Origin: Neurospora crassa OR74A | Taxonomy: Eukaryota; Ascomycota; Sordariomycetes; Sordariales; Sordariaceae | Length of the DNA stretch: 64,000 nucleotides | NCBI RefSeq assembly: GCF_000182925.2 | Contig: NC_026507.1 | Span: 4,092,001 to 4,156,000, forward strand | Direction: 5' to 3' | In this document: piece after piece, positions 55,275-64,000 of the stretch | Position numbering within the stretch: the stretch's first letter is position 1 | Layout of the letters: each line of letters starts with the position of its first letter | Made by a program: the position numbers and the translations under genes | The notes under the pieces: generated by a model | What the model was told of the DNA's origin: nothing | Databases searched by the model: none | The model's input: only the letters and a program-made list of their open reading frames with translations

Positions 55275-58200
55275 CTACAAGTGAAGATCCAGCCCAGGCT
55301 CAACATCCAGGAAAACAATCCGGATCTCCGCGTCATCAAGGTCGCCAGGGCGGTACACCACAAACTCCCACCCGGAGCTCTTCACATGGGCTGCTTTTCC
55401 ACTCCGGCTGATTAAGTCCAACAAGCTGTTGAGCGTCATCTTGGCCGCTTCTGACTCGTTGATGTCGAAAGTCCATTGCAGTGCTCTTACCCATGGTCTA
55501 CCGCCCATCTCAGTGTAGTCGTTGCGTCTTACGGTAGCACCACTGTTATGGTTGACAGTGCTGGATCTAGAGCAGGAATGGCAAGGAATCACCTTCGGCT
55601 GCTCTCTTGGTCGCTGTGGTGAAACTGGCTGTGCCTCCTGGTTCTTGGGGTTGAACAACTCGATGGGTTTGGTCAGTTTGCATTTCTGGTTTGGATTTGG
55701 AGCATGCCCCCAATCCAACCTGCAGTCATCATCATGAGATTGCTTCCTCCCCGTCACAGCCCCAACGATGATGCTGCGTGTCGCTCCTGTTGTAATACCA
55801 ATCCTACCACCATCACTCTGTCGAGTTCGACCCTGTTTCTCCTCTTCTCGGCCCCCCTTTTCTGCCAAGGCGGTCATGATTTCCTCTTCCAATCGAGCCA
55901 GACCCTCCAAACCCAGCATAGCGGCCTGAAGATTCTCAGCCTTCCCCATTCCCCCCTCTAAACTCGATTCTTTTCCCTCGGCCCATGGGAGCTCCTTCGT
56001 GGCCTTGTGCCCGTTCAGGAATTTCGCATAGGATTTTTCAACAAGCAAATCCACCTGCGCTAGGTCCCATATACCCGAGCCTTCATACTGGTCCCATAAT
56101 CGACGAGCTTGCCAGGTAGAGATGCCTAGGGCGTCGTGTAGGATGTTCATGGCGTTATCCAGTGGGTTTTCTCCCGGAAGGGAAATAATAGCTTTTGATG
56201 AAGGCGGTTTGAGGGAGAAGTAAGACGCATTGATGCCCGTACTGATGGCGGCGCAGTTGGGAGTCCCGCCACGCAGGGTTAATGGAGGACATGGAGCGAA
56301 CGGAGACGAGTAGCGGCTCGGACCGGTCGGGTCTTGCTGTTGGTAGCAATGGTCCAGAGAGACGGCATTGGCGTCAGACGGGACGTGAAGAGAAGCGGGC
56401 GTTTCAAGCGAAACATCAGGGCCGGAGGGGCGCGCTGTGGATACGGTTGGCATGCTTCTAGTGTTGACAACATCTGAAAGGCGCCTCAACACCAAGAGGG
56501 TCCGGACATCTTCGGGCAGTTCGGCAAGGGATGACTGTGCGGAGGGCATGGGCTTAGTGCGAGTGTTTTGTCCTCGTTGAACCCTTTCTTCTCTTTCGTC
56601 TTCGTCATCCTGGCCTTGGTCGTGGTCTTTTACACGTGTCATACTCGTTTGCCCGGTTACAACAACACCATCCAGAATCTCCTCAAGAGCTTCATCCAAT
56701 TCATTCCCGAAGTCAGACCCGCCACCCAACAACACTTTCAGCAACCTCAAGGTCTCGCTTATCCCCCGCCGAATCAGCAAGCCCCGAACTATCACTTGCT
56801 CCCGGAAGCAAGGCTTGCAGTATACTGTTCCGCGGGCTGGCGGCCAAGATGTGTAACGACTATGACAAAGGGGGTAGAAAGCAGTTCTGACGTTGGAAAG
56901 AGTTTCGTGTCCGGTGTGGATCTGCGGTGTTTCCCCTTCTGAATTTACGTGTGGTACAGTAACTTTTCTTTCCGGCTCGAATATCAGCTCGGGCTTTTTG
57001 TTCTCGTTCAAGTTGCTAATCTCCATACTGGTGACGGAGCGGTCCAAGTCTGGAATAGCTTCAGAGTCAGAGTCGGATGATGGAGAGTCCGTAGATGGCT
57101 CGTATGTGCCATCAATGGCGTCGATGGTCCCATTTCTTCCTCTTTCCATCTTTTTCCTGTTTGTTGATTCGTCCTTTTCTGGTTTCACACTTTCTCTCGT
57201 CTCCTCTTCGCTTGCTTCAATTGGCCTCCCACGATCCAAGTCCAGGACCCTCCCAGTCACAAGTCCCAATCCTGTGGCAACTCGGTTCACATTCCACTGG
57301 TCCTTCTTCTTATTCGTTCCCTTCTTTCTCTTCTTGTTCTTGACTTCCAACTCAGAGGAGTACTCCGAGCTGTACCATATATCGCTGTACTGGTCACTAG
57401 GAGTGTCCGATGGGCAAAAGGATCGGTCGCTGGTGTTTCGTCTGATGAGACGAGGGCGTTTTCGCTTTTTGGTCACGGGCATTGCGAAGGCGGGTTTCGG
57501 TTTGGTTTCTTCTAGCATCAATCTTATGACCTCTTGCTGCAGGTTGCTGACCGTCTGATTTTTCTTCTTGGGTGCATTCTTTGACTGGTATAATGTTCTT
57601 CGTCTTTTCTTCCTGTCTTTGCCCTCCCCCGAGGAGCTCCAGCTCGAATCGATGCCGTTACTATCATCGTCCGATGAGGTGGTCCCCGGCTTATAGGAGG
57701 GGTCGTAGATGCGAGGAGGCTTGGAAAGGCGGTTCACCTTCCGCCTGCCGAACTTGGGAGGCAGACAGGGACGTGCTTGGCATGGAAGGATTTGCTTCGT
57801 AGTAGGAACCACGTCGTTCTCGGGATTATCGTTGACGTTGACGCTGACATTGCCATTGTAGTCATTATGATTCTCCTCCGAACCATCGCCACCCTCTGGC
57901 GCGCGGACCCTGCTTCTTCGTTGTCTGTTCCAGCCATCAGTAGAGGTATACTCGTCACTGTATTCCTCACTGTCATCTTCTTCGTCTTTGGGTGGCTTGT
58001 AAGACGGATCCAAAACGGACTTTCGGTTCTTCGTCTTCTTCTTCATGGATGAGTGTCGCTTTTCATCATCATCGATCTCTTTCAGCACCACATGGCTCCC
58101 CTTTTCTTCCTTCAAAACATTCTCTTGTTGTCTCTCTCTAGCCACCTTGCGCCTGACCTTCTTGACCTTTGCATTATTATCCTTGACCACCCGTATCAAA

Positions 58201-59219
58201 GCTTCGATCCCTTCGTCAGACTCGCCATCTTCCTCAGCATCGTTGTCGTCGGAAATAGATCCCTCGCTGTTCTTAGATGGCCGATAAGTCGGATCATCTA
58301 TGCGCTTGCGCTTAAGTCGATTTGAAATCGGTGGCGGTGGCGGGGGCGGTGGTGGTCGTGTTGGTTGTCGTGTTAGTGGTCGTGGTGGCGACACACTAGA
58401 GGTACCTCTAGTGATACCAGTAACGGGAGAGAATTGTTTATGTTCCTGCTGCCCCTTGACTTTCCGAAAGACGGGGAGATCACCCGGGACAAAGCCCACG
58501 TCGAAATCATCATCGGTGGACTCGGAAGACCATTCGCCCGTTCCCTTGAAGGGGCGATAAGACGGATCTTTAGGTCTTTGTTTGTTTGCAACAGCAGCAG
58601 GCTTCGAATTACTTGCTTTGTCGGTTTGCGCTGTCTTCTTGATTTTCACAGCGAATACGTTGAGCGTGGGTTCCATGTTCGTAGACCGGGGGGGATCTGA
58701 TGCAACTTCGTCGTCATCCACGAAATGAACTAGAGGTAGTGATTTCCGTGCTCTAGAACCAGTTTTGAGGTCTGTCCCTGTCCGGTCAACCTTGTTCTCC
58801 ATGTCATCTTGACGAATTTGAATTCGAGTTGTCGCTGCTTGTTTACTAGAGGGATGGACCAGGGGCGCTTCCGCAGGCAAAGTGCATGTGGTTGTTGAAG
58901 AACTGCTACGCATTGTTGTGAAGCTCGCAGTGGTTCTGGTGGTCGCCTTTGGACTTGGACTTGGACTTGGACTTGGACTACATGTGAGAAGAGCGGCGTT
59001 GAGTGCGTGGGTTGTAGTACATGTAGTCGTTGGCTTCGGTGGACCATGACCCATCCTGAACTGTTTATCCGCTATAAGGAGTTTGCCTTTCTCCTTTCGA
59101 TTGTGACGTCGTCGTCCTGTCGGGTTTGGAGTTGGTGGTGGTGGTGGAGGTGGTGGAGGTCGCACCGGCGGGACACCAGAGGAGGGAAAGTCGGGTCTGG
59201 CCATGACTTTCAGCTGCAT
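55275..59219 (-). CDS. Large disordered nuclear-type protein with six DP[ST]Y[KR]P-like repeats
   Basis: A single frame encodes 1,314 residues from ATG 59219 (MQLKVMARPDF). Most of it is disordered: two poly-Pro runs, an SPSPSPSPSP run and many Lys/Arg clusters (KKKTKNRKS, KDRKKRRR, KKRKRPRL). A short motif recurs six times, always followed by an acidic-serine patch: DPSYRPFKG, DPTYRPSKN, DPSYKPPKD, DPSYKPGTT, DRSFCPSDT and DGTYEPSTD. Around residue 800 a compact CHSRY...YCKPCF block could bind zinc. The C-terminal 80 residues (WVRALQWTFDINESEAAKM, SSGWEFVVYRPGDL) look folded. The many basic clusters suggest the nucleus. The family was not recognised. The repeated acidic-serine patches resemble CK2-type phosphosites, but a chromatin or RNA-processing role is only a guess. 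Confidence 0.75.
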   Translation of the reverse strand: MQLKVMARPDFPSSGVPPVRPPPPPPPPPTPNPTGRRRHNRKEKGKLLIADKQFRMGHGPPKPTTTCTTTHALNAALLTCSPSPSPSPSPKATTRTTASFTTMRSSSSTTTCTLPAEAPLVHPSSKQAATTRIQIRQDDMENKVDRTGTDLKTGSRARKSLPLVHFVDDDEVASDPPRSTNMEPTLNVFAVKIKKTAQTDKASNSKPAAVANKQRPKDPSYRPFKGTGEWSSESTDDDFDVGFVPGDLPVFRKVKGQQEHKQFSPVTGITRGTSSVSPPRPLTRQPTRPPPPPPPPPISNRLKRKRIDDPTYRPSKNSEGSISDDNDAEEDGESDEGIEALIRVVKDNNAKVKKVRRKVARERQQENVLKEEKGSHVVLKEIDDDEKRHSSMKKKTKNRKSVLDPSYKPPKDEEDDSEEYSDEYTSTDGWNRQRRSRVRAPEGGDGSEENHNDYNGNVSVNVNDNPENDVVPTTKQILPCQARPCLPPKFGRRKVNRLSKPPRIYDPSYKPGTTSSDDDSNGIDSSWSSSGEGKDRKKRRRTLYQSKNAPKKKNQTVSNLQQEVIRLMLEETKPKPAFAMPVTKKRKRPRLIRRNTSDRSFCPSDTPSDQYSDIWYSSEYSSELEVKNKKRKKGTNKKKDQWNVNRVATGLGLVTGRVLDLDRGRPIEASEEETRESVKPEKDESTNRKKMERGRNGTIDAIDGTYEPSTDSPSSDSDSEAIPDLDRSVTSMEISNLNENKKPELIFEPERKVTVPHVNSEGETPQIHTGHETLSNVRTAFYPLCHSRYTSWPPARGTVYCKPCFREQVIVRGLLIRRGISETLRLLKVLLGGGSDFGNELDEALEEILDGVVVTGQTSMTRVKDHDQGQDDEDEREERVQRGQNTRTKPMPSAQSSLAELPEDVRTLLVLRRLSDVVNTRSMPTVSTARPSGPDVSLETPASLHVPSDANAVSLDHCYQQQDPTGPSRYSSPFAPCPPLTLRGGTPNCAAISTGINASYFSLKPPSSKAIISLPGENPLDNAMNILHDALGISTWQARRLWDQYEGSGIWDLAQVDLLVEKSYAKFLNGHKATKELPWAEGKESSLEGGMGKAENLQAAMLGLEGLARLEEEIMTALAEKGGREEEKQGRTRQSDGGRIGITTGATRSIIVGAVTGRKQSHDDDCRLDWGHAPNPNQKCKLTKPIELFNPKNQEAQPVSPQRPREQPKVIPCHSCSRSSTVNHNSGATVRRNDYTEMGGRPWVRALQWTFDINESEAAKMTLNSLLDLISRSGKAAHVKSSGWEFVVYRPGDLDDAEIRIVFLDVEPGLDLHL
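58394..58413. repeat. Perfect 20-bp palindrome containing two TAGAGGTA motifs
   Basis: CACTAGAGGTACCTCTAGTG reads the same on both strands. It consists of the dispersed TAGAGGTA motif and its reverse complement, overlapping by two bases. It lies inside the coding sequence of the large repeat protein (encoding part of GITRGTSSVS). Confidence 0.95.
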
Positions 59220-60268
59220 GGGATCTCGATGATAGGGTAGGTATGGTTTCAAGTGTTGGTCTACTTATTACTCTAGGTATGTTGTAGCATGTTAATATCC
59301 AGGACAATGTCTGGGGACTGGGACAGGGTGGTATAAGAAAGGATAGAGTGAGGGTAGGGCAGACGTCTCGAGGAAGTGAAGTTTTGAAACATGAAGCAAA
59401 TGGGAAAGAGTCAGGAAGAACATCCGTCGTCCGTCGACAAGTGGAAATGCTTGATAGTTCAGTCCAATGTCATCCAGTGTGAGTGAGTAGGTAGGTACCT
59501 GGTGCATTGGGTTCTTTGTCTCGTACATGGACCTTCTTTGAGCCAAGTAGATCGTCCTAGAGCCATTTCGGCATCTCGCTTTGTTGTCCGCTTATCGCAT
59601 TTAGATTCTGAAGAGGGGAAGATCTGTGGCTTGCTTCTCTTGCAGCAAACAAAGAAGCTCCTCACAGCCACTACTACTACCAGCTTCGAAAACTCTAGGG
59701 AGTAGGAGTTAGACACGCTGCCAGTGGTTGACGTTGTCTCCCTTCTATCCTTCTTTCGCAGTAATGAAACTTCATCAAGCAAGAATAAGTTAGACCTCAC
59801 GCCTACGAGTGAACAACCACTTTTTCCGATATTCTTGTAACGTGCGATATGATCGGCTGGTGATCTGTAATACTATAGCTCATCGATCGATTGAACTTTA
59901 ATGTGGATAATGGATTGCAAATTTGAAGAAAGAACTGAGTTGATAGATCGACCTGACTTAGCGGAAAACAGGACCGCATATAACATATTATCGCGTAACT
60001 GATGGCATGATAGAGGAGAACTTGAGCCAGTAGGAAGTGGAGGGTATCGAAACTTTAATTGACGGCAAAAAAAAGCAAGCTAGTTAAATACAGGCAGTAA
60101 ATGCAGAATAGCCCCATCCATTACATATATGGACTAACTCAAGAGATAGGGAAAGGGGTAAACTCGTATGAAACGCAAAAAGAAAGGTCCAGAAAGGCCA
60201 AAGCAACCCAGAAAAGAAGGTTTCAAAGTACTGCGGCCATAGCCCACACTGACCAATCGATGATTGCT
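59220..60268. other. Intergenic region, no gene recognised
   Basis: About 1 kb upstream of the large repeat-protein gene and downstream of the SYLF gene. It has GGTAGGTA motifs (59236, 59490) and an AT-rich part from 59860 to 60120. No coding frame or RNA gene. Confidence 0.55.
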
Positions 60269-62440
60269 CTACTGCTGACGCTTATGATCCCCCACATCAG
60301 GCCTGTACACTCCATCTTCAACATATGCAGGCGGCAATTCCTCCGTCACTCCATCTGTCTGGGGAGCGTGCGCCGGATGCCCAGGGTACCCAGGCACGAC
60401 AGGGGCAGTTGACGAAGACGACCCAAACTCCTCATACGAAGGCGGGGGCGGCTCGGAACCATGAGCGTGGGCGGCCTCAGCAGCGGCTTCGGCGGCCTTT
60501 GCGCGTGCGGCATCTGATGCTTGGGGCCCGGGAGGGGGCGGTACCGCGCCGGTGGTTTCAGTGGATGGGCCAGCCGAGTTAAGGTCAAGACCGCGGATAC
60601 CGGAGGTCACGCCGCTAACCTCGGCTGGGCCGCTTCCTGTGTATGTAGAGGCAGGGGGAGGAGGGGGACGGTAAGCATCTGTTGGCTGCTGGTTCAGCGG
60701 GGAGAAGTGACCGTGGGCACCGCCGGAATATCCTTGGCCCTGATGTGGCTGTTCGGAGAGGAGCTGGGGGTTGTAGAGGTAGCCTCCTGTTCCCGCGGGC
60801 GCTGGGGCGGGACCACCAGCTGGGCCACTAGGAGGCTTACCAGCAGCGTAGTAGCCCTCGGGAGACGGTTCGGACAAAAGCTGGGGTTGGTAAGGCTGCT
60901 GTCCCTGACTGGGGTACGGCTGCTGAGCAGGGACAGGCTGGACATGATGCTGCGGGATATGTCCCTGAGGCATGTGTACCGTCTGCTGCTGCTGCGGCTG
61001 CTGTCCCGCACCCTGCTGCTGACCCCTCCACCCCTCGGCACCCTTTAGAACCTCACGAAGACCGTTGACGACGGGAGGAGCCGAAACTTCGCCCTTGAGG
61101 ATCTGCTGAACGGTGACTGGCCTGCCGTAGAAGGCGGCGTTGGCATCCTTGCGTTCGGTGACGACGGTTCCATCGACTTGCACGCCGGCGTAAAAGCCGC
61201 GCGACTTGACGTAGCTGTAGACGGGCTTCTTGACGGCCTCGACGAATGGGCTGGGCTTGCGGTTCTTGTTGGCTTGCTTGCCGGCCTCCTCTGGGTGATC
61301 CGGGTCGAAGTCGGGATCAACAGGCGGGTTGGTGAACTGGGTGTTGTCCGAGGAAAGGATGGGCTTACCATCGGCCGTTGTTGGCCGCGACGAAGGCTTA
61401 CCATCCTTACCCTTGCCCTTATCCGTCTTCTGCCCCTGTGGCACGCCCCAATCCAAAGCACCACCGGCGCCCCATGGCCCGGCGGTAACAGCCAGGTCGC
61501 TACCCAGGCTGAGACGGGTGCGGGTGAAAGCCTCGAGGGCCTCCTTGGAGTTGATGACAACGACGCAGTCGTAGATGTCCAGACCGACGACAAAACCGGC
61601 GCCGATGCTGTGGACGTGGATGCCGGACGGAGGGGACCAGCTGCCGTCGGGGAGGCGGGCGATCAGGACGCCGGAGCCGCTGGCGCCCGTGACTTGGAAG
61701 CCGGCGCGAACGGTGGTGAAGATGGCCAACCCTTGAGCCTTGGCGATGACCTTGGAAGGAATGGTGAGGAGAACACGCGACTTTTTCTTGGCAGTGGCAG
61801 CGTCAACGGGCTGTGTTTCGACGGGGGGCTTGGAGGCGGTTTCGGCGGCGGTAGGCTCGACCTTGTTGGCGACGGGGAAGGTGGTTTGAGGAGGGGCGGT
61901 GGAGGGAGCTGCGTCGCTGTAGATGCCGTCCTCTGGAAGTGACACGATATGGTTAGCGGTCGATGACTACCATAGAAGCGGCGGGAAGGTTGACATACTG
62001 CAGAAGCTCCTCAGGATACGAGCGGCCTTCTCGACCTCCTTATCCATGGGGCCTGGCAAGAAAGCCTCGGAGCCCATCTTGTTGGCTAAGGCATTGATGG
62101 GAGCGGCAGCCTTGGTTCCCCATCCTGCGAGCTTCTGGCCCCATGAGAGCTTGACCTTTTCGTCTCCAGCCTTGCCAGACGAGGTAGGCCTGGGAGGGAA
62201 CGGGGGCGGGTGTTCGTCGGTCGGGGTAGCGCCGTAGATGTCTTCCTTGGTGGCATTCGGGGGAGGCGCATATTGGGGATGCGATGGGTTGTAGTCGGGA
62301 ATGGGCACCTCGTCGGGATGGCGAGGTTGTTGTTGACCCTGGGCTGTAGAGGAAGAGGGAGCTTGGCCGGGAGGAGGGCCGGGAGGGGGAGGAGGGAAGT
62401 ACTGGGCTTCCAGCTTTCGTTTTTCGTCGTTGCCGCTCAT
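60269..62440 (-). CDS. SYLF-domain (Ysc84/SH3YL1-like) protein with Pro/Gln-rich tail
   Basis: Two exons (62440-61999 and 61932-60269; 66-nt intron, donor GTATGT) encode 701 residues. The intron splits the hallmark ARILRSFC|KDGIYSD. The N-terminal ~110 residues are Pro-rich (PPPPPGPPPG). The SYLF domain spans about residues 110-410: KVIAKAQGLAIFTTVRAGF, GSGVLIARLPDGSWSPPSGI, GAGFVVGLDIYDCVVVINS, SLGSDLAVTAGPWGAGG and SRGFYAGVQVDGTVVTER. It contains a ~75-residue linker inserted after GALDWGV. The tail is Gln/Pro/Gly-rich with two PQLLSE motifs and PPPPSYEEF and LPPAYVED, which could bind WW or SH3 domains. Yeast Ysc84 and relatives bind phosphoinositides and actin at endocytic sites. That role is inferred here; the SH3 domain of Ysc84 is absent. 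Confidence 0.92.
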
Positions 62441-63645
62441 CGTTTATGTGTGTCGCTGTAGGTCCAAGTGTAGATCAAGGGAACCGTGAATATGGTTTGT
62501 GGTCAATGGAGGAGAGATGGTGTTGTTGTTATAGGAAGATCAGTCGGGTTGAATGATGCTGTCAGTTGTTGCGGGGTCGGGAATACAGAAGGGGGCTTAG
62601 ACGTGTAGACTGTTGTTCACTGCGGCGGGATGTGGAATGGTTCAACAAACAAACAACCAAATTACAAATTGAATTTCGTGTTTGATCACTCCATTGAGAT
62701 TGAATAGTACCCCGATTTCGTAAGCTCTCGTGGTTTGTAGAGATCTAAAACGTATGCTTCTGTTGTTCTCGTGATGGATTGGATTCTGTTGCTGTCCATC
62801 AAGGTCCATAGCCATGGCGATAATTGTTAGTGCACAGCTCCCCTAAAGCCCCTCTGTAGTCTCCCGCATACCTTAGAGGTATCAGACGATGGGAGAAGAA
62901 CTGGTGGGGTGCGTGGCATCTTACGTGGAAGTTGATGTCATTTCTGTGGCTGAGCAGTGGCTGCCTCCCTTGAGCATCCACAAACGGGGGCTTGGCATGC
63001 TGTACTGTAACTTAATGGTCTTTGCCCGACAATTCGTTGCCTGCCCGCACAATTCGTCACACCTCGGCTCTCTTCATCGCCTCCAACACCCCATCACATC
63101 TTCAACCTGACGACGAAGTCAACGACCGCAGCTGCCTGTGTGATATGTTCAATCCAATTGCTATTGATTGCCTTGCAACATTGGATGGAAACCAGACAAC
63201 AGACCAGACCAATGAACCCGCAAACGCCATGTCGCCAAAGCTACCTCTAAGTAAGTGAACATGGGGATCGCGGGGCCGAGTCTTCATCACAGTCTTCTCA
63301 TCCATGGACTTCAACAACCTTGAGCTGGACACTCTACCACATTTGTTTTCCTGGACCATGTCAACATGTGATTGTTGCTTCAATCTACACTTGGATGTCA
63401 CCTCAATGGACCATGTCTCGGCCTCATAGGTGGAATAATCACCCTCTCGGCAAGCTTTCCCCGCCCATCTCCAGAGTACCATTCTGGCCAAATCCTGACT
63501 GGCAAAATGCGGCATCTATATCACGGTGTACTTTCGCACATATAGGCCCGTGTTCGGGTTCAATTGAAGGTAGGTATAAACACCGAGAAATCCCAGACAT
63601 GTTGACCGATGTGCACTTGACAATGTACCATCACCACTGCTCAAC
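62441..63645. other. Divergent intergenic region, no gene recognised
   Basis: The 1.2 kb hold the promoters of the SYLF gene and the GH5 gene. TAGAGGTA motifs lie at 62874-62881 and, on the minus strand, 63242-63249. GGTAGGTATAAAC at about 63570-63582 contains a TATAAA-like box 70 bp upstream of the GH5 start. Confidence 0.6.
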
Positions 63646-64000
63646 ATGAGGCTCGTCGCCATTGTCGCTGGCCTCATCGGCCTCTCTGTCGCCGCTCCCA
63701 CCAACCAACCTCACGGCGATGCCCTCGACACTCGCGCCCCATGGCCCAACGGCCCCCTTGTAACCTCCGGCCGCTGGATCCGCGATGCCTCGGGTACCAA
63801 CCTGACCTACGCCGGCGTCAACTGGCCTGGGGCAGCCGATGTCATGATCCCCGAGGGTCTGCAGTACCAGTCCATCGCCACCATTGTGTCCAAGATCAAG
63901 AGCCTTGGCATGAACGCCATCCGTCTGACCTTCGCCATTCAAATGGTTGACGAAATTTACTCCAACGGAGGGAAGGATATCACCCTGCAAAAGGCCTTCA
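63646..64000 (+). CDS. Secreted glycoside hydrolase family 5 enzyme, N-terminal part; runs off right edge
   Basis: From ATG 63646 the frame is open to the window end (118 codons). MRLVAIVAGLIGLSVAAPT is a signal peptide. A short propeptide may end at the Arg of ALDTRAP. The mature part starts PWPNGPLVTSGRWIRDASG, continues LTYAGVNWPGAADVMIPEG (typical start of a GH5 barrel) and reaches SKIKSLGMNAIRLTFAIQMV, the first beta-alpha unit with the conserved Arg of GH5. The catalytic Glu residues lie beyond the window. Endoglucanase or other beta-glycanase activity is likely but the subfamily is not fixed. A TATA-like box inside a GGTAGGTATAAAC run is 70 bp upstream. Confidence 0.88.
   Translation, partial: MRLVAIVAGLIGLSVAAPTNQPHGDALDTRAPWPNGPLVTSGRWIRDASGTNLTYAGVNWPGAADVMIPEGLQYQSIATIVSKIKSLGMNAIRLTFAIQMVDEIYSNGGKDITLQKAF

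Noticed and set aside
61178-61942. 254-codon plus-strand frame opposite the SYLF gene
   Set aside because: Gly/Asp-rich shadow of the SYLF coding sequence.

Overview
The window is nuclear DNA from a filamentous ascomycete, most likely a sordariomycete of the Neurospora/Sordaria/Podospora kind. The evidence is the gene style and content. Genes are monocistronic and sit on both strands. Most are split by a few short introns (about 58-125 nt) with GTANGT-type donors and, where checked, CTAAC-like branch sites. Gene spacing is loose. The products are typical fungal ones: PalA/Rim20, a Ccc1-type transporter, DUF6536 and SYLF proteins, a fungal AAA ATPase, GH13_5, GH32 and GH5 enzymes, a P450, and an OTT_1508-like deaminase. 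Species cannot be fixed from the sequence alone. I recognised no rRNA, tRNA, CRISPR array, bacterial operon or intact retroelement.

Layout, left to right. (1) 1-1562, minus: N-terminal 520 codons of a ZNFX1-like helicase that runs off the left edge. (2) 3532-5565, plus: six-exon 14-TM MFS transporter. (3) About 6524-7987, minus: AAA+ ATPase with a 7-nt microexon and an unclear 5' end. (4) 9168-10229, minus: protein with a signal peptide and a C-terminal KDEL. (5) 10996-12462, minus: mitochondrial-looking GIY-YIG-like protein, followed by a decayed 375-bp inverted-repeat element. (6) 14337-16862, minus: DUF6536 membrane protein, divergent from a multipass membrane protein at 17768-19041. (7) 20146-21476, minus: C2H2 zinc-finger protein whose frame carries an internal TAG. 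(8) 22674-24499, plus: OTT_1508-like deaminase. (9) 26328-27020, plus: internally shortened GH32 enzyme. (10) 27798-28451, plus: small secreted protein. (11) 29081-31107, minus: intracellular GH13_5 alpha-amylase. (12) 32893-33816, minus: Ccc1/VIT1 transporter. (13) 34967-36811, minus: cytochrome P450, followed by about 5 kb without a recognisable gene. (14) 41775-44425, plus: PalA/Rim20. (15) 45300-45600 and 46852-47280, plus: two small 'MC' protein genes whose start codon is split AT|G by an intron. (16) 49130-50977, minus: Fringe-like GT31 glycosyltransferase, followed by about 4.3 kb without a recognisable gene. (17) 55275-59219, minus: 1,314-residue disordered repeat protein. (18) 60269-62440, minus: SYLF-domain protein. 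(19) 63646 onward, plus: secreted GH5 enzyme that runs off the right edge.

The genes do not form one pathway or an obvious secondary-metabolite cluster. The most unusual signals are as follows. Two neighbouring small genes both have a start codon split by an intron. The 8-mer TAGAGGTA occurs 26 times on either strand (about 2 expected), sometimes inside genes and once at a stop codon. A 7-nt microexon lies between a GT-AG and a GC-AG intron. Two genes have an in-frame TAG inside coding-like sequence. The GH32 gene has lost its catalytic middle but kept an open frame. The deaminase belongs to a family linked to nucleic-acid-editing and toxin deaminases.
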